A stretch of 64,000 nt of DNA from positions 27,335,248 through 27,399,247 of the forward strand of contig CM038467.1 of assembly GCA_021464415.1 (NCBI GenBank). Reading direction: 5' to 3'. The notes under the pieces were generated by a model, which was not told where the DNA came from, did not search any database, and saw nothing but the letters and a program-made list of their open reading frames with translations. Shown here piece by piece: positions 48,004 through 60,364 of the stretch; positions within the stretch are counted from its first letter, which is position 1, and the number at the start of each line of letters is the position of its first letter. Made by a program: the position numbers and the translations under genes. The DNA is from Lonicera japonica. Lineage: Eukaryota > Streptophyta > Magnoliopsida > Dipsacales > Caprifoliaceae.

Positions 48004-48640
48004 AATCGATTTACTCGACAATACTATTTTTAAAAGAGTTTTTATTAATGTCAAAATAATTAATGCATCGTATTACTGTACAGAATTTTTTAAATATCTT
48101 ATATTATTTTAACATTAGTAAAATAAAAAATTTATTTAAAAAAAGATTGACATATCAAATGTAGCGATTATGTATTAGTTAAAAAAATCATATCGCATTC
48201 TATTCTAACCATGATCACCTTTTTATCTCATATTTTTATGTTGATGTAAAATTACTCTAATCTTTTGTTTGGATATAGTATTTCTAACATTCATTCAAAT
48301 TGTAAACGATAGAACTTAAAATATTATTATTTAAAATTTCTTCCATTTCAATTTTCCATATTTGGAGGTCTTGTATATAAAATTTAAAAAATTATATAAA
48401 TTATAATATCACTTATTTTAAGTTGGAATTTGAAAAATAACATATCATACTATAAAATTTTAAGTCGAAAATTTTAAAAGTGAAAATCTATCAAATTTAC
48501 CCTACGTAAAATTTCAAAATTTTCAATAGTTTTATCAAACGATGGATTCCAAATCCGGACTTTTGTTCAAAATCCCAATTTTTTTTCTCCAAATAATTGT
48601 TTGGGCAATAGTGTCGTCCAAATCAAAACAGATATAGTAT
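47161..48640. other. AT-rich intergenic DNA upstream of MET1
   Basis: No gene or clear element. There is a TA/GA microsatellite at about 47970-48003. Distal promoter functions for MET1 could lie at the right end but cannot be resolved by eye. Confidence 0.5.
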
Positions 48641-48654
48641 ATATTGAGTGAGAC

Positions 48655-48690
48655 GTATATATAGTAGTTAGGGTTTTAATCCTTCCCGCC
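48655..48690 (+). promoter_or_regulatory. putative MET1 core promoter: TATA-like tract and E2F site
   Basis: TATATATAG (48656-48664) is followed by TTCCCGCC (48683-48690), a perfect match to the E2F consensus TTSSCGSS. In Arabidopsis MET1 is reported to be controlled by the retinoblastoma/E2F pathway, so an E2F site here fits a cell-cycle-regulated methyltransferase. The start site itself is not visible in the sequence. Confidence 0.6.
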
Positions 48691-48816
48691 ACTTGTACAT
48701 TTGAAAGGAAACCCCTGTTTTGTTTTTCTCCTCAAGAAACAAAACTAAATGGCCGCCCTTTCTCTTGAGGGCTTTGTGCGCAAAGCATTGCGAACGTTTT
48801 ACAATTCACGCACATG

Positions 48817-48871
48817 CACACTGATTTGTTTGGAAATTGTTTGTTTGTTTGTTTCCAAACAAATCAGTGTG
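48817..48871. repeat. perfect 20-bp inverted repeat near the MET1 promoter
   Basis: CACACTGATTTGTTTGGAAA at 48817-48836 and its exact complement at 48852-48871 are separated by 15 bp of TTGTTTG repeats. The stem would fold in DNA or in the leader RNA. It lies about 130 bp downstream of the E2F site and inside an upstream ORF. Confidence 0.93.
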
Positions 48872-49159
48872 CGTGTGTTTGTTTTGTGGAATTGTATTAA
48901 TTAATAGTGGTTTGTTGGTATTAAATTCGGATTGTGTTTGTAGATAGAAGGTGATTAAAAGGGGCACCACGAGTAATTTTTTGGATATATATATATTGAA
49001 CAAGGTTCCATGAATCAATCCAGGTAACATTACGTTTAATCCTATATAGAGATAGAATCTCATTTCATCTACTTGTAATTTGTATGTATTTGTAACAAAC
49101 TTCCTTTTCAGATACAGACAGTAGTTATATATACATACAGACATTGTAGAGAGAGAATT

Positions 49160-49301
49160 ATATAAAGAGAGAGAGAGAGAGAGAAAGAGAGAAACAAACA
49201 AACAAAGAGAAGAGTCTAGAGAGTGTTTATGCGGAGATAAAGAGATAAAGAGAGAGTGAGCAGAGAGAGAAGATTTTAGGAAGTGTTTGTGTAGGAGATA
49301 G

Positions 49302-49343
<42 letters not shown>

Positions 49344-49440
49344 GAGTTTAGAGAGTGCTTATGCGTAGGAGATAGAGTGAGAGGTACAGTGAGATAAATA
49401 GAGAGGGAGAGAGAGGGAGAGGGGGAGAGAGATAAAATTT
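49160..49440. repeat. GA-rich microsatellite tracts in the MET1 leader
   Basis: Runs of GAGAGA, a (GATA)n tract at about 49295-49322 and AGAGAGGGAGAG blocks form a strongly purine-rich strand. The long minus-strand ORF over this region (48806-49489) is just Ser/Leu/Tyr low-complexity read from CT repeats. Confidence 0.85.
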
Positions 49441-52055
49441 GAGTAAAGAAAAGGTATGTGTTCTTTTTGTTCATCAAGATCAAGATCATGTGTATCTTTT
49501 TTTTTGTATTTATGTTTTTTTTTTTACAAAATTAATGTATGAGACTGGCAGAATGATTGATTCAATTGCGGTGAGATTTGGTTTGTGTTGTTTAGCACTG
49601 ATCTTTGAATTGTGGAGAGAGGAGTTGATTTGTATCAGTGTGTGATGAATTGACATTTTATCAATTCAACAAATGGTTGAAAGATCTGATCAGATGTGGT
49701 TTTTGGGCAAGATCAAAGTATCAGATTGGTAGATTGATTCAGTTGTGGTGAGATTTCATTTGACATGGTTGAATGATCTGATAAGTAGATGTGCACAGAT
49801 AGATTAGAGAGAGAGTCTTATGCATCTAGAATTGCCTGGTGAAAGTACATCTAATCAGATCAAATTTCACACACGCATGCAGATCTAAACATAGATGAAT
49901 CTCTTTTATATATCTATAAGCAGTTCTGGTGTTGATTTCTTTGTAATTTGCCTCTTTGTAGACAACACACATGAGTAAATGTCTACGGTTGTCAGCAACA
50001 ATTCTTATGTTGATGTGCAATTTGTTCATTTCTCTTGATGTGTACTTGCTTCTGTATTCTTCCTTAATGATATTGAGTAATTGTTTTCTTCATCTACGTT
50101 TGGATTGAACTGTTGTTGCACTATCTATGATGGTTTCTGAGAAGTTTTGATTATGAGCATTCTTGATTTCAGTTCACATGATTAGGGTTTCATTATGCTC
50201 TATAAGGTGTCATTTCACACAGGTCTGTGGATCCTACATTATCGTGCATTTCACCTTTCTTAGTTCTTTATGTATTCTGTTACATCCGTTGGATAAATTT
50301 AATTTATTGAAGCTATTCTTTTACATAATGCCAGTTTTTTTTCCTTTGCTGATTTTCTGGTTTCCAATCCGTGCCTTTGTATCTCCCATTCTCAGTACTT
50401 ATCTTTGAAAAAAGTACCATTGTTCGGCTATTTTATTTCTTAGATTTGCATCCCTTCTGAAATCATTTAAGTTCTCTCTCATAAAGGTAGCGTACTGTAA
50501 CTCCGCAAGTCCACCATCTACTCATGTTATTTCAATATTGTACACATTTGTAACCCCACCACCCCCCCTGCCACCCCCCTTTCTGTTCTCTTTTGCTTCA
50601 GTAATTACAATCTGGGGATTTAGATATCCAATTCTCTATCCTCTGGACTTTTCTAAGAGTCTTGTTACTATACAGGTTAAGTTCCGTATCTCAGCTAGTG
50701 GGATTTTGAGTGAAGATAGATGAGATTGGGGGATTCAACCACTGGTAATCATAATGTAACATATGCACATTTTGAGAATCCTGGTATTCAACTGATAATA
50801 ACCGTCAATCTAATTATGATTTGAGGGCATCAAAAACTTTCTTAACTAGGCTATACGTACGTGCATGCATGTGTTTGTCGTATACCCCCTCTCTGTTTGT
50901 AGCTGATTAATCTCAGTTGTCCTTAGCCTTTTGTCGTTTACGACTTTCTACTTTCTCGTCCCTATGGTTTGAATTTGCTTACGTAGTTATTCTATCTGTT
51001 GTTGATGGAAATATTAGTGAGTGTAATCATTGGGTTACACTGGACTGTTCAAAGAAATATATCAACAAGATATTTATGCCGGGGTTACTTCAATGAAGCA
51101 ATGCTAACCCTTTTCTCCCCTTCGTATTGTAGGTTATAGTTGAGCTAAACAATCTAAAGTCTATGTTTCAAGTTTTCTCACTTAACATATGAACCCATTA
51201 TGTCAGGTTATCTTATCATGGCTCTCCAGGAAAATGGATATCTCCAGAAATATTTTAAGTTCGATTCTTTCTTTATTTGTTTCACCCCAGCTCAACCAGC
51301 TATTCGGTGTTTTTTCCTTCAATAATCATTATTTGGCAGCCATGTTATAAATTTTGATGTTGTTATATACATCTGTTTCTAATTAGGAAAAAGTAGCCAC
51401 TTTAGATTAGGTTTACGACATCTATTTGCTTCCACTTATAGTAACTCCAAATGTTGAGGCTTCTTTGTCTTTATATTTCTCTCAGATTTTGGTTATTCAA
51501 ATTGCATTTTACATATTTTACTATGTGCTATATATGCGCACCTTTAATTCTGCATATTAATTATGATATATAATTGTGCAACTGAATCTATGAGCATTTG
51601 CTATCTTACTTTGAAGTACAATGAGTATTCTTGATATTTAAGGAAGAAAGATAGATTAGCTCTCTTCTTCTAGGAGTACTACCTCAAAACAAGTTCTTCC
51701 TCTAAGTGAAAAGAGGAAACATACACAAAAGGACATTGTAAATTTTCCTAAATTAAAGTAAGAATAATGTTTCTTAAATAGGTAGCAACTTACGCTCATT
51801 TTCTCGAATAGATTAGTTGTTCAATTATTTATCTATTGGCCGCGTTCTTTATTCTGCTTTCTGTCTTCCCTTTTCTTTAATTTGGTTCTTCTTGTATTAA
51901 CTTCAATACTTGAGGCTTTTACTTTGATTGCCTGAAACCTGCCCTTACTCTTTCCGTTTTATCTTCTATTGTCAAATCTTCATATAGTTATTGTAACTGC
52001 TGCTTATATAAAATTATTTGTGCTACATTTTCTGACCTCATATGTTCTTGCAGAA

Positions 52056-55000
52056 ATGGAGAAAAGTAGACGTGGCAAACCAAAGAATGCTGATTCTGAT
52101 GCTAACAAAGCAGAACCTAATAGTGAAATGACTCCCACACCAAAACAAAAGCGAACAAGGTTGGAGAGCACAGGAAATGCCCCTGCTTCTCGAAAAATGC
52201 CAAAGCGAGCAGCTGCATGCATTGATTTCAAGCAAAAACCAGTCCGCTTGTCAGATAAGTCTACGATTGTCGAGGCTAGAACAGTCCAAGTAGTGGGAGA
52301 AGAATTATCCGCTATAAATTTGACTAGTGGAGACGATAATCCACGTCCGAACAGAAGATTGACAGACTTCACCTTTAATGACGAAAATGGGAATCTAGAG
52401 CTTGTTGAAATCCTAGAAGTAAATGATCTATTTATTTCTGGTCTCATCTTATCTTTGGAGGAAAGTAGCGACAAGGAGAAGGAAAAAGGGATCAAGTGCG
52501 AAGGATTTGGACGCATAGAATCTTGGGCAATATCTGGTTATGAAGAGGGTTCAACGGTAATATGGGTCTCCACAGAAGCTGCTGATTATGAGTGTCTCAA
52601 ACCCGCTGCTAGCTACAAAACACTGTACAGTCATTTTTTTGAAAAAGCACATTCTTGTGTTGAAACTTACAAACGGCTATCAAAATCTGCAGGGGGCAAC
52701 CCGGATATGAGCCTCAATGAGTTACTTGGGGTGCTTGTTCGATCAATGCGTGCAAGAAAGAATTTTCCTAATGGGACAAATATCAGGAACTTAATTATTT
52801 CTTGGGGTGAGTTCATATACGACCAGCTCATTGGCCTGGACAACACGTCTTCCAAGAATGATCAACCCTTTAAGGAACTTCCTGCTCTTGTGGCTCTTAG
52901 GGATGAGAGTAAGAAAAATGCCTATTCTTTGCCCAGGAAAACAATTCCATCTGGAGGAGGGGTACCCAACAAAAGTTTGAAAATTGGGGATGGGGAGAAA
53001 ATGATTACATCTGAGGAAGATGAAGATGCGAAGTTGGCAAGGTTGTTGCAGGAAAAGGAAAACTGGCTGTCATTGAAACAAAAGAAGAGACAGGCTCCAG
53101 CCTCTTCAATGAATAAATTTTATGTCAAGATCAATGAAGATGAGATTGCAAATGACTATCCACTACCGGCGTACTATAAAACTATGATTCAAGAAACAGA
53201 TGAGTACATTATCTATGACAGCGAAGTTAATGATCCCAATGAGCTTCCCAGAAACATGCTTCATAATTGGTCTCTTTACAATTCGGAGTCAAGGTTGATT
53301 TCATTGGAGCTTCTCCCTATGAAACCATGTGCGGATATCGATGTCACAATATATGGATCGGGGATTATGACGGCTGACGATGGAAGTGGGTTCTGTCTCG
53401 ATTCTGAATCTGGTGCTTCAGATTCTTCTGGAGCACAGAATGTAGATGGTATTCCGATATATTTGAGTGCAATAAAAGAGTGGGTGATTGAGTTTGGTTC
53501 ACATATGATTTTTATTTCCATCCGAACAGACATGGGTTGGTAAGTTTCAAATTTCTGTTGTGTTTTGACTTCATGCATATGAGTTCCTGCATTCACTGTA
53601 AGAACATGATAATGTTTCTTGGTTCTGATTTTTTGTATGACAAGGTGACACCTATTTCAACAAATTTCAGCTTAGCTATACATGAATCTCAAATCTTACA
53701 TTTAACACCACCCACCCTCAGAAAAATTAAATAAATAAACAAAATGCTTTCTGTTAGTGTAAAAGTATTATGACGCAAAAGAATAATGATAATGTTTTAT
53801 TTTATTTTATATAGAAATAAGAATATTATGACCCAAAAACAGCCCTTTTTTTGCAAAAGCCAAGGGTTTTGACTGACAGCAATTTCGGTTGTTTGTTTCA
53901 GGTATAGATTGGGAAAGCCCTCAAAGCAGTACGCTCCATGGTATGAACCAGTTTTGAAAACAGCAAGGCTTGGAATTAGCATTATTACAATGTTGAAGGA
54001 TCAGAGACGAGTATCAAGGCTCCCTTTTCAAGAGGTAATTAAGAAAGTCTCTGAATTTGACAAGGATCACCGGTCCTACATTTCTTCCAATCCGGCTGTT
54101 GTGGAGAGATATATTGTCGTTCATGGGCAGATTATCTTGCAACAATTTGCGGAGTATCCTGATGATATCATCAAGAAGTGTTCTTTTGTAACTGGTCTTC
54201 AAGATAAAATGGAGGAAAGACATCACACCAAGTGGTTAATGAAGAAAAAAGTTACCTTGAATAAGAAAGAAGAAAATTTGAATCCAAGGGCAGCAATGCC
54301 AGTTGTAGTCTCAAATAGGAAAGCTATGCCGGCTACAACAACAAGGCTCGTCAATAGAATTTGGGGAGAATATTACTCGAACTACTTGCCAGAAGAGAGT
54401 GAAGTGAACAAAGATGAAGAACTCGAGGAGGAAGAACAAGAAGATAATGGAGAGGAAGACGATGCTGAAGAAGCAGAGAAAATCCCGATTATTGAGGAAA
54501 TTAAGAAGCCACATTCTGCGTCAGATCAGAAAGGAATACGTTCTTCTAATACAGAAATTAAATGGGATGGGGAAGCAATTAGGAAAGATTGTACAGGCAA
54601 CGTTCTTTATAAACAGGCCATTGTTCGCGGAGATGTGGTGGCTGTAGGTGGGTCAGTGGTTGTGGAAACCTCTGATTCAGAGGAATATCCTATCTATTTT
54701 GTAGAATATATGTTTGAAGAGTGTGATGGAAGGAAAATTATTCATGGAAGACTGATGGTGAGAGGATCTCAGACTGTTCTTGGAAACACCGCCAACAAAA
54801 GAGAGGTGTTTTTAACGAATGATTGCATGGAATTCGAGCTTGGCAATGTTATACAAACCACGATTGTGGCATTCCGATCAATGCCTTGGGGCCATCAACA
54901 CCGCAAGGATAATGCCAATATTGACAAGATCGAGAGGGCAAGAGCGGAGGACAGAAAGAACAAGGGCTTGCCTATGGAATATTTCTGTAAGAATTTGTAC

Positions 55001-58000
55001 TGGCCTGAAAGAGGTGCTTTCTTTTGTCTACAAAGAGATTTTATGGGCCTCGGCAATGGGATTTGTCATTCTTGTAAGATAAAGGAATCCAAAAAGGAGA
55101 AGGAAGTTTTTGAGGTGAATATGTCCAATTCAAGTTTCACATACCAGGGAAGCAAATACAGTATAAATGACTTTGTCTATTTGGGTCCCCATCATTTTGC
55201 ATCAGATGAGATGGACACTGAAACTTTTAAGGGTGGGAGAAATGTGGGCCTTAGGGCTTATGTTATTTGTCAAATTCTAGGGATCGAGGCACCTAAGGCC
55301 TCAAACCAAGCTGGACCCAAGTCCTCAAAGGTCAATATGAGAAGATTTTTCAGACCTGAGGACATTTCAGCAGAAAAAGCATACTGTTCTCACACTAGAG
55401 AGGTGAGATTAATTTTCAAAATTAACATTTCCTGATTTTTTTTTTATTCCATCTATCATTTATTGTAGATTTGTTCAAAGAGTACCTTCAAATTGATTTT
55501 TCAGGTTTATTATAGCGAACAAACAGTTAGGGTGCCTATAGAAACTATTGAAGGAAAATGTGAAGTTAGAAGTAAGCAAGATTTTTTGTCGTTGGAGAGC
55601 AGTAATGTCTTTGAGCATATATTCTTTTGTGAGTATCTTTATGACCCCGAGAATGGATCTCTCAAGCTGGTAGGTTCTCCTTCTCTTTGTCCAAAATATA
55701 TAGCAATAGTGTTTTGAAACCAGTTGATGTGTATGTGTTTCCCCCTCTTTGGATAAGAAAGGGGAAGTGATTCTTTTTTTAACTGCATTCTCATCCTTCA
55801 ATGTTTATAACAGATGCCTGTTGATATTAAACTAAGTCCATCAAAAGAAAAGGTGGTTAATGATGATGCTGCAAATAGAAGGACAAAAGGGAAGTCTAAA
55901 CAAGGAGAGAATGATTTTGATGGGACTGAAAAACAAGAGGGTGCAGTTTCCAATAACTGCCTCGCTACCCTCGATATTTTTGCTGGTTGTGGTGGCTTAT
56001 CAGAAGGTTTGCAGAAATCAGGTAAATTTCTCATTTTGACCTTGGAGCCTTGATTAAAATTTATTTTTGACAAGTGAAAAAATACACATTATCTGACCTA
56101 TAATTCTACAGGTGCATCAGTTACCAAGTGGGCAATTGAATATGATGAACCTGCTGGGGAAGCATTTAAACTTAATCATCCGGAGGCATTGACTCTCATC
56201 CATAATTGCAACGTGATACTAAGGTTAACTCATATGTTTCACAAAGGAAGATGCTAGTTCATAGGATCTTTTGCTATCTCTAGTCCATTTTAAACATTTT
56301 GCCTGGAAAAAATATATTTATTGCAAGATCATTGTTTCATAGGATTTTTGTACATTTGTCCTTCATCTCAGCTCCTACCTATATTAACGGGTTGAAATGC
56401 AGGGCTATAATGACATCATGCGGTGACACAGATGACTGTATTTCAACATCCGAGGCTGCTGAGTTGGCTGCAAAGCTTGATAAGAAGAAAATCAATATTT
56501 TGCCTCGGCCAGGCCATGTGGATTTTATCAACGGAGGGCCTCCATGCCAGGTATATGGGTGCTTATCTTATTGTTTCTTTGACCAATGATACTAAGCCAA
56601 GTGACGTGGATTATTCTATGTTTGCTCTGAGGATTTCTTTCTCTGCAGGGGTTTTCAGGGATGAATAGGTTTAATCAAAGTACTTGGAGCAAAGTTCAAT
56701 GCGAGATGATCTTGTCGTTCTTATCTTTTGCTGACTACTTCAGGCCTAAGTATTTCCTTTTGGAAAACGTAAGGAACTTTGTATCATTCAACAAAGGGCA
56801 GACATTCAAGTTAACTCTAGCTTCATTACTTGAAATGGGTTATCAGGTACACTCATGATTTAAAGGATTTTCTAGTTACATGTGAGATTAAAAGGAAAAA
56901 TTGAATTTGTTGGTAAATTTATTTATTTTTTAATTGTGTTTTTTGGTAGGTGAGGTTTGGAATATTGGAAGCTGGGGCTTTTGGAGTCTCTCAATCCCGT
57001 AAACGTGCATTCATATGGGCAGCCTCTCCTGAAGAGACACTCCCCGAATGGCCAGAGCCGATGCATGTTTTTGCAGGCCCAGAACTTAGGGTTAATTTAG
57101 ATGGAAAAATGCAATATGCTGCAGTACGAAGTACTGCAACTGGTGCCCCTTTTCGTGCTATAACTGTTAGAGATACAATTGGAGAACTCCCTGGGGTTGG
57201 AAATGGAGCTTCTGCTACAAATATTCAGGTGGGATCTCTTCTTCTCCATTTTTAAGTTGGTTTCTCAAAAAACATTTCAATTGTGCACACAAGTAAATTA
57301 ATAGGCCAATTTGGAAGCTTTTTCAGCTGATGCTTGTCTTTGTATTTTCATGCACAGTACAAAAATGAACCAATTTCTTGGTTCCAGAAGCAAATACGAG
57401 GGGATATGTCGGTCTTAGTTGATCATATTTCAAAAGAGATGAATGAGTTAAATCTGATTCGATGCCAAAGGATTCCTAAATGTCCAGGTGCTGACTGGCG
57501 CAATCTCCAAGATGAGAAGGTACTTTCCTGAATTTAATTGAACTGCTTAATTCTATTCAGAAATGTTCAGGTGGTTGTTTTACCCCTGGATTGTGATGCT
57601 CAATCTTATCATCACAAGCATGTACGTAGAAACTTCTTATCTTGGGGTTCTTTTGGTTTTCCCTTCGTTTCTTTTATATGGAAAATGCCCAAGATTTTAG
57701 ATTTTACATCTACAGTGGTGTTTATTTGCTTTAATTTTGTCCAAGAACTAATTTCCGCGGAATAAATTCAACCTTTTCCACAGAGAAATCACCTCCCAAC
57801 AAAGTTTTTCTTTTCCATGGAAAACACCCAAGATTATATATTTTCTGGTGACAATGGCGCTTGAACGTATTAAGTTTTTGAGGAACTGATTTCCATGGAA
57901 TAACTTTTTACTTTCTGACTTTCCATGACAAGAGAAATCACCTGCTAAGCTAAATTTTTCTTTTCCTTGGAAAACAATTCCGTGGAACTAATTAACCTCT

Positions 58001-58880
58001 TTCTAGTGAACCAATCAAATGCACCTTTATGTTTACCGCCACATTTCATGCTAGATACATTTGTAATTGAAATTTGGAAGTAATGTGTCGATCAATTGGT
58101 GATCACTGCCCATAATTCAAACTAGTTTTAATGTAAAGTTTTCGGTTACTGCAGGTTCTGTTGTCAGACGGACAAATGGTTGATTTAATACCGTGGTGCC
58201 TACCAAACACAGCGAAAAGGCATAACCAGTGGAAGGGACTGTTTGGGAGGTTGGACTGGGAAGGAAACTTTCCAACTTCTATTACTGACCCTCAACCAAT
58301 GGGTAAGGTTGGGATGTGCTTTCACCCTGAACAGGATAGGATACTGACTGTCCGTGAATGTGCTCGATCTCAGGTAAAGCTTAACCCTTTCTTGATATTG
58401 TTTTCATGTGTGTTTGGAATAAATCAAGATTTTAGGAATTGATAGGTTAATATTCAAATTTAGGCTTAGTCTAGCCGAACAGCAAGTTGTTCAAGCTTGA
58501 TTAATAAACATTATAAAACTTCAAAACCTGGTCACGCTTGGCTTGTTTAGCCTCTTGAGCAGGTCTCAAAGTCACCTGCAACCCAGACGAGTAGCTCGAT
58601 TTTTTAATATGAATTTGGACTATTTATAAGCTTATCGACTGAGGTTGAAAACTAGTCGATTTATATTCTTGTTCAAAGTCACTAATGTTTTCTTGTGTAA
58701 CAAAATTTTGTTTCGTTTCGTGTTGTGCAAAATTAGGGTTTCCCGGATAGCTATAAGTTTGCTGGGAACATACAACATAAGCATAGACAGATCGGGAATG
58801 CGGTTCCTCCCCCATTGGCATTTGCCTTGGGGACTAAACTAAAGGAAGCGATCCAAAGCAACTCCTCCTCAACACAGTAG
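52056..58880 (+). CDS. MET1: maintenance DNA (cytosine-5) methyltransferase
   Basis: Eleven coding exons join in frame to 1539 codons: 52056-53539, 53902-55402, 55505-55669, 55814-56021, 56112-56223, 56403-56550, 56649-56846, 56950-57228, 57358-57519, 58155-58373, 58737-58880 (TAG at 58878). The length and architecture are those of plant MET1, the DNMT1-type enzyme that keeps CG methylation after replication. They comprise a Lys-rich N-terminus, two RFTS domains (about residues 95-230 and 400-560), an acidic linker ([13 protein letters not shown]), BAH1 (about 727-870), BAH2 (about 906-1045) and a catalytic domain from about 1100. Catalytic motifs present are [25 protein letters not shown] with Cys near 1205, [22 protein letters not shown] and [12 protein letters not shown] start at the ATG two bases past the CAG acceptor (52053), because sequence upstream is intronic though open. 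Intron 9 contains a diverged tandem repeat. All key residues are intact. Confidence 0.97.
57655..57995. repeat. diverged tandem repeat of about 150 bp in MET1 intron 9
   Basis: GGAAAATGCCCAAGATTTTAGATTTTACATC...AACTAATTTCCGCGGAATAA...AGAGAAATCACCTCCC recurs as GGAAAACACCCAAGATTATATATTTT...AACTGATTTCCATGGAATAA...AGAGAAATCACCTGC. A partial third start is TTTTCCTTGGAAAACAATTCC. It is non-coding. Confidence 0.75.
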
Positions 58881-59065
58881 GGTTGCTCCTTATCTTCACA
58901 AACTAGCTCTTTTTTCCCTTTTAATTTTTCCTTTTTCTTTTTTATGCATGATAATAGTTGCTTGTAGATTTATACCCTTGTTACCTATAGAGAGATATCA
59001 TCATAGTTGGGTTCATAAGAGTTCACCACCAGAATTTTTTACCCATTTTAATGTCGCGAATAATG

Positions 59066-59204
59066 AATAATAATAATGTGCATTTGGAATGAGTGGTGAA
59101 ATGAAGTAATGTTTCTTTCAACATCTTGTGAATAATAAAAATAATGTGCATTTGGAATGAGTGGTGAAATGAAGTAATGTTTCTTTCAACATCTTGTGAA
59201 TGTT
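59066..59204. repeat. tandem duplication of about 69 bp, 3' of MET1
   Basis: AATAATGTGCATTTGGAATG through TTTCAACATCTTGTGAATAA appears twice in direct succession with almost no changes. It lies about 200 bp beyond the MET1 stop, so it may fall in or near the 3' untranslated region. Confidence 0.9.
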
Positions 59205-59212
59205 TTTGTGAT

Positions 59213-60361
59213 AGCATGAAATATTAGGTTTCATATTGAACTACTTTTGAGAAGTTCTTTGCCCATGTGAATGTGCTTTAATGAAGTCGACGAGTGAATT
59301 TTCCTTGGGATATGTTTGGAATATTATGAGAAAAGAGAAGGAAAGTGAAGAAAAATCTATTATCATGCAGTTTTTATGCATTTGGTTTGCGGGAAAGTTA
59401 CTACAGGATTTTAAGAGAAACTTAAGAGAATTTTTTTTTACTAATTACTAATATTATGTATTTAATATATTATTAGCTAAGAAGCACGCTCGTTGCACGT
59501 AATCAAAAGAGATAAATTTCTATCTTATTAAATTATTTGATAATGCTTAAACTAATTAAAATTTTCAAGGATCAAAGAGATCAATCAAACATTGAAATTA
59601 ATGCTACCAAATCAACTTTTTACTGTTTTTTAGTTTAGTGTTAAGAAAGCTAAAAGAGAAAAAGAAAATTTCAACCACAAATTAAATAATTCGAAACTAC
59701 AATCAGTACTAATTCACAAACATATTTACGTAAGCTAAATAAAACAATATATAGATATGAAAGTATGCCTTGAGTAGGAGAAAGAGGAGGATGTTATATT
59801 GTTACAAGTGTCGGTTGCTTTTACAAATATTTGAATGCTAAACATCTGAAACATCGACTTTTAATCAAATTGAGTGGACTCCTATGATTAAATTTTTCAT
59901 TAAGACTCTAAATTTAGTTTAATGAGGGCTCTTAAAATGTTTATTATGTGGGCTCTTAAAATGTATATTTGTCTATCTAAAAAAAGGGGAAAATGCTTTA
60001 GATTATTCATACTTCTATATCTCTTAAATTAAATTAAATTAAATGAAAAAATAGATTTCACAGTTGGACTATTAGATTTCACAGTTAGATTATTCATACT
60101 TCTTTTTCGGGATGTATCAAATACGTATATAGTTTAACGTTACTTTTTTGAAGTCTATTAAACTTATACATCTATTTTGTTTTGGGTATATAATTAATCT
60201 ACGAAGTCCCAAGATACAAGTTGTTATATTCTTTTACCACTCATTAGATAAAAGTTAATATTTTCGACAAAGTACAACGGTATATTTGAGGCAAATGGAG
60301 AACACAGATCGATGTGTATATATTTATGCAGCTAGGCTTCAAGAAAGATATATATATATAT
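59213..60361. other. intergenic DNA between MET1 and the convergent reductase
   Basis: AT-rich with no recognisable gene. GGGCTCTTAAAATGT occurs twice near 59925-59965, and ATTTCACAGTTGGACTATTAG / ATTTCACAGTTAGATTATT near 60054-60092, both minor repeats. Confidence 0.5.
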
Positions 60362-60364
60362 TAG

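Larger units (their letters stand above)
48690..52055 (+). other. putative MET1 5' leader exon(s) and leader intron
   Basis: The leader probably runs from near 48690 to 49453, where AAAG|GTATGTG is a good donor. The intron would end at TTCTTGCAG (52053), two bases before the MET1 ATG. The leader contains long GA-rich microsatellites (49160-49440), a perfect inverted repeat (48817-48871) and an upstream ATG at 48749. Nothing coding is recognisable in the 2.6-kb intron. The leader start is an estimate and other donors are possible. Confidence 0.5.

Noticed and set aside
48806..49489. 227-codon minus-strand ORF rich in Ser/Leu/Tyr
   Set aside because: It is the CT-complement of GA and GATA microsatellites in the MET1 leader; there is no domain and the composition is purely low-complexity.
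51969..52055. Upstream extension of the MET1 first coding ORF (29 extra codons)
   Set aside because: A Pyr-rich tract and CAG acceptor end at 52053, and the extension does not resemble MET1; the start at 52056 fits the family.
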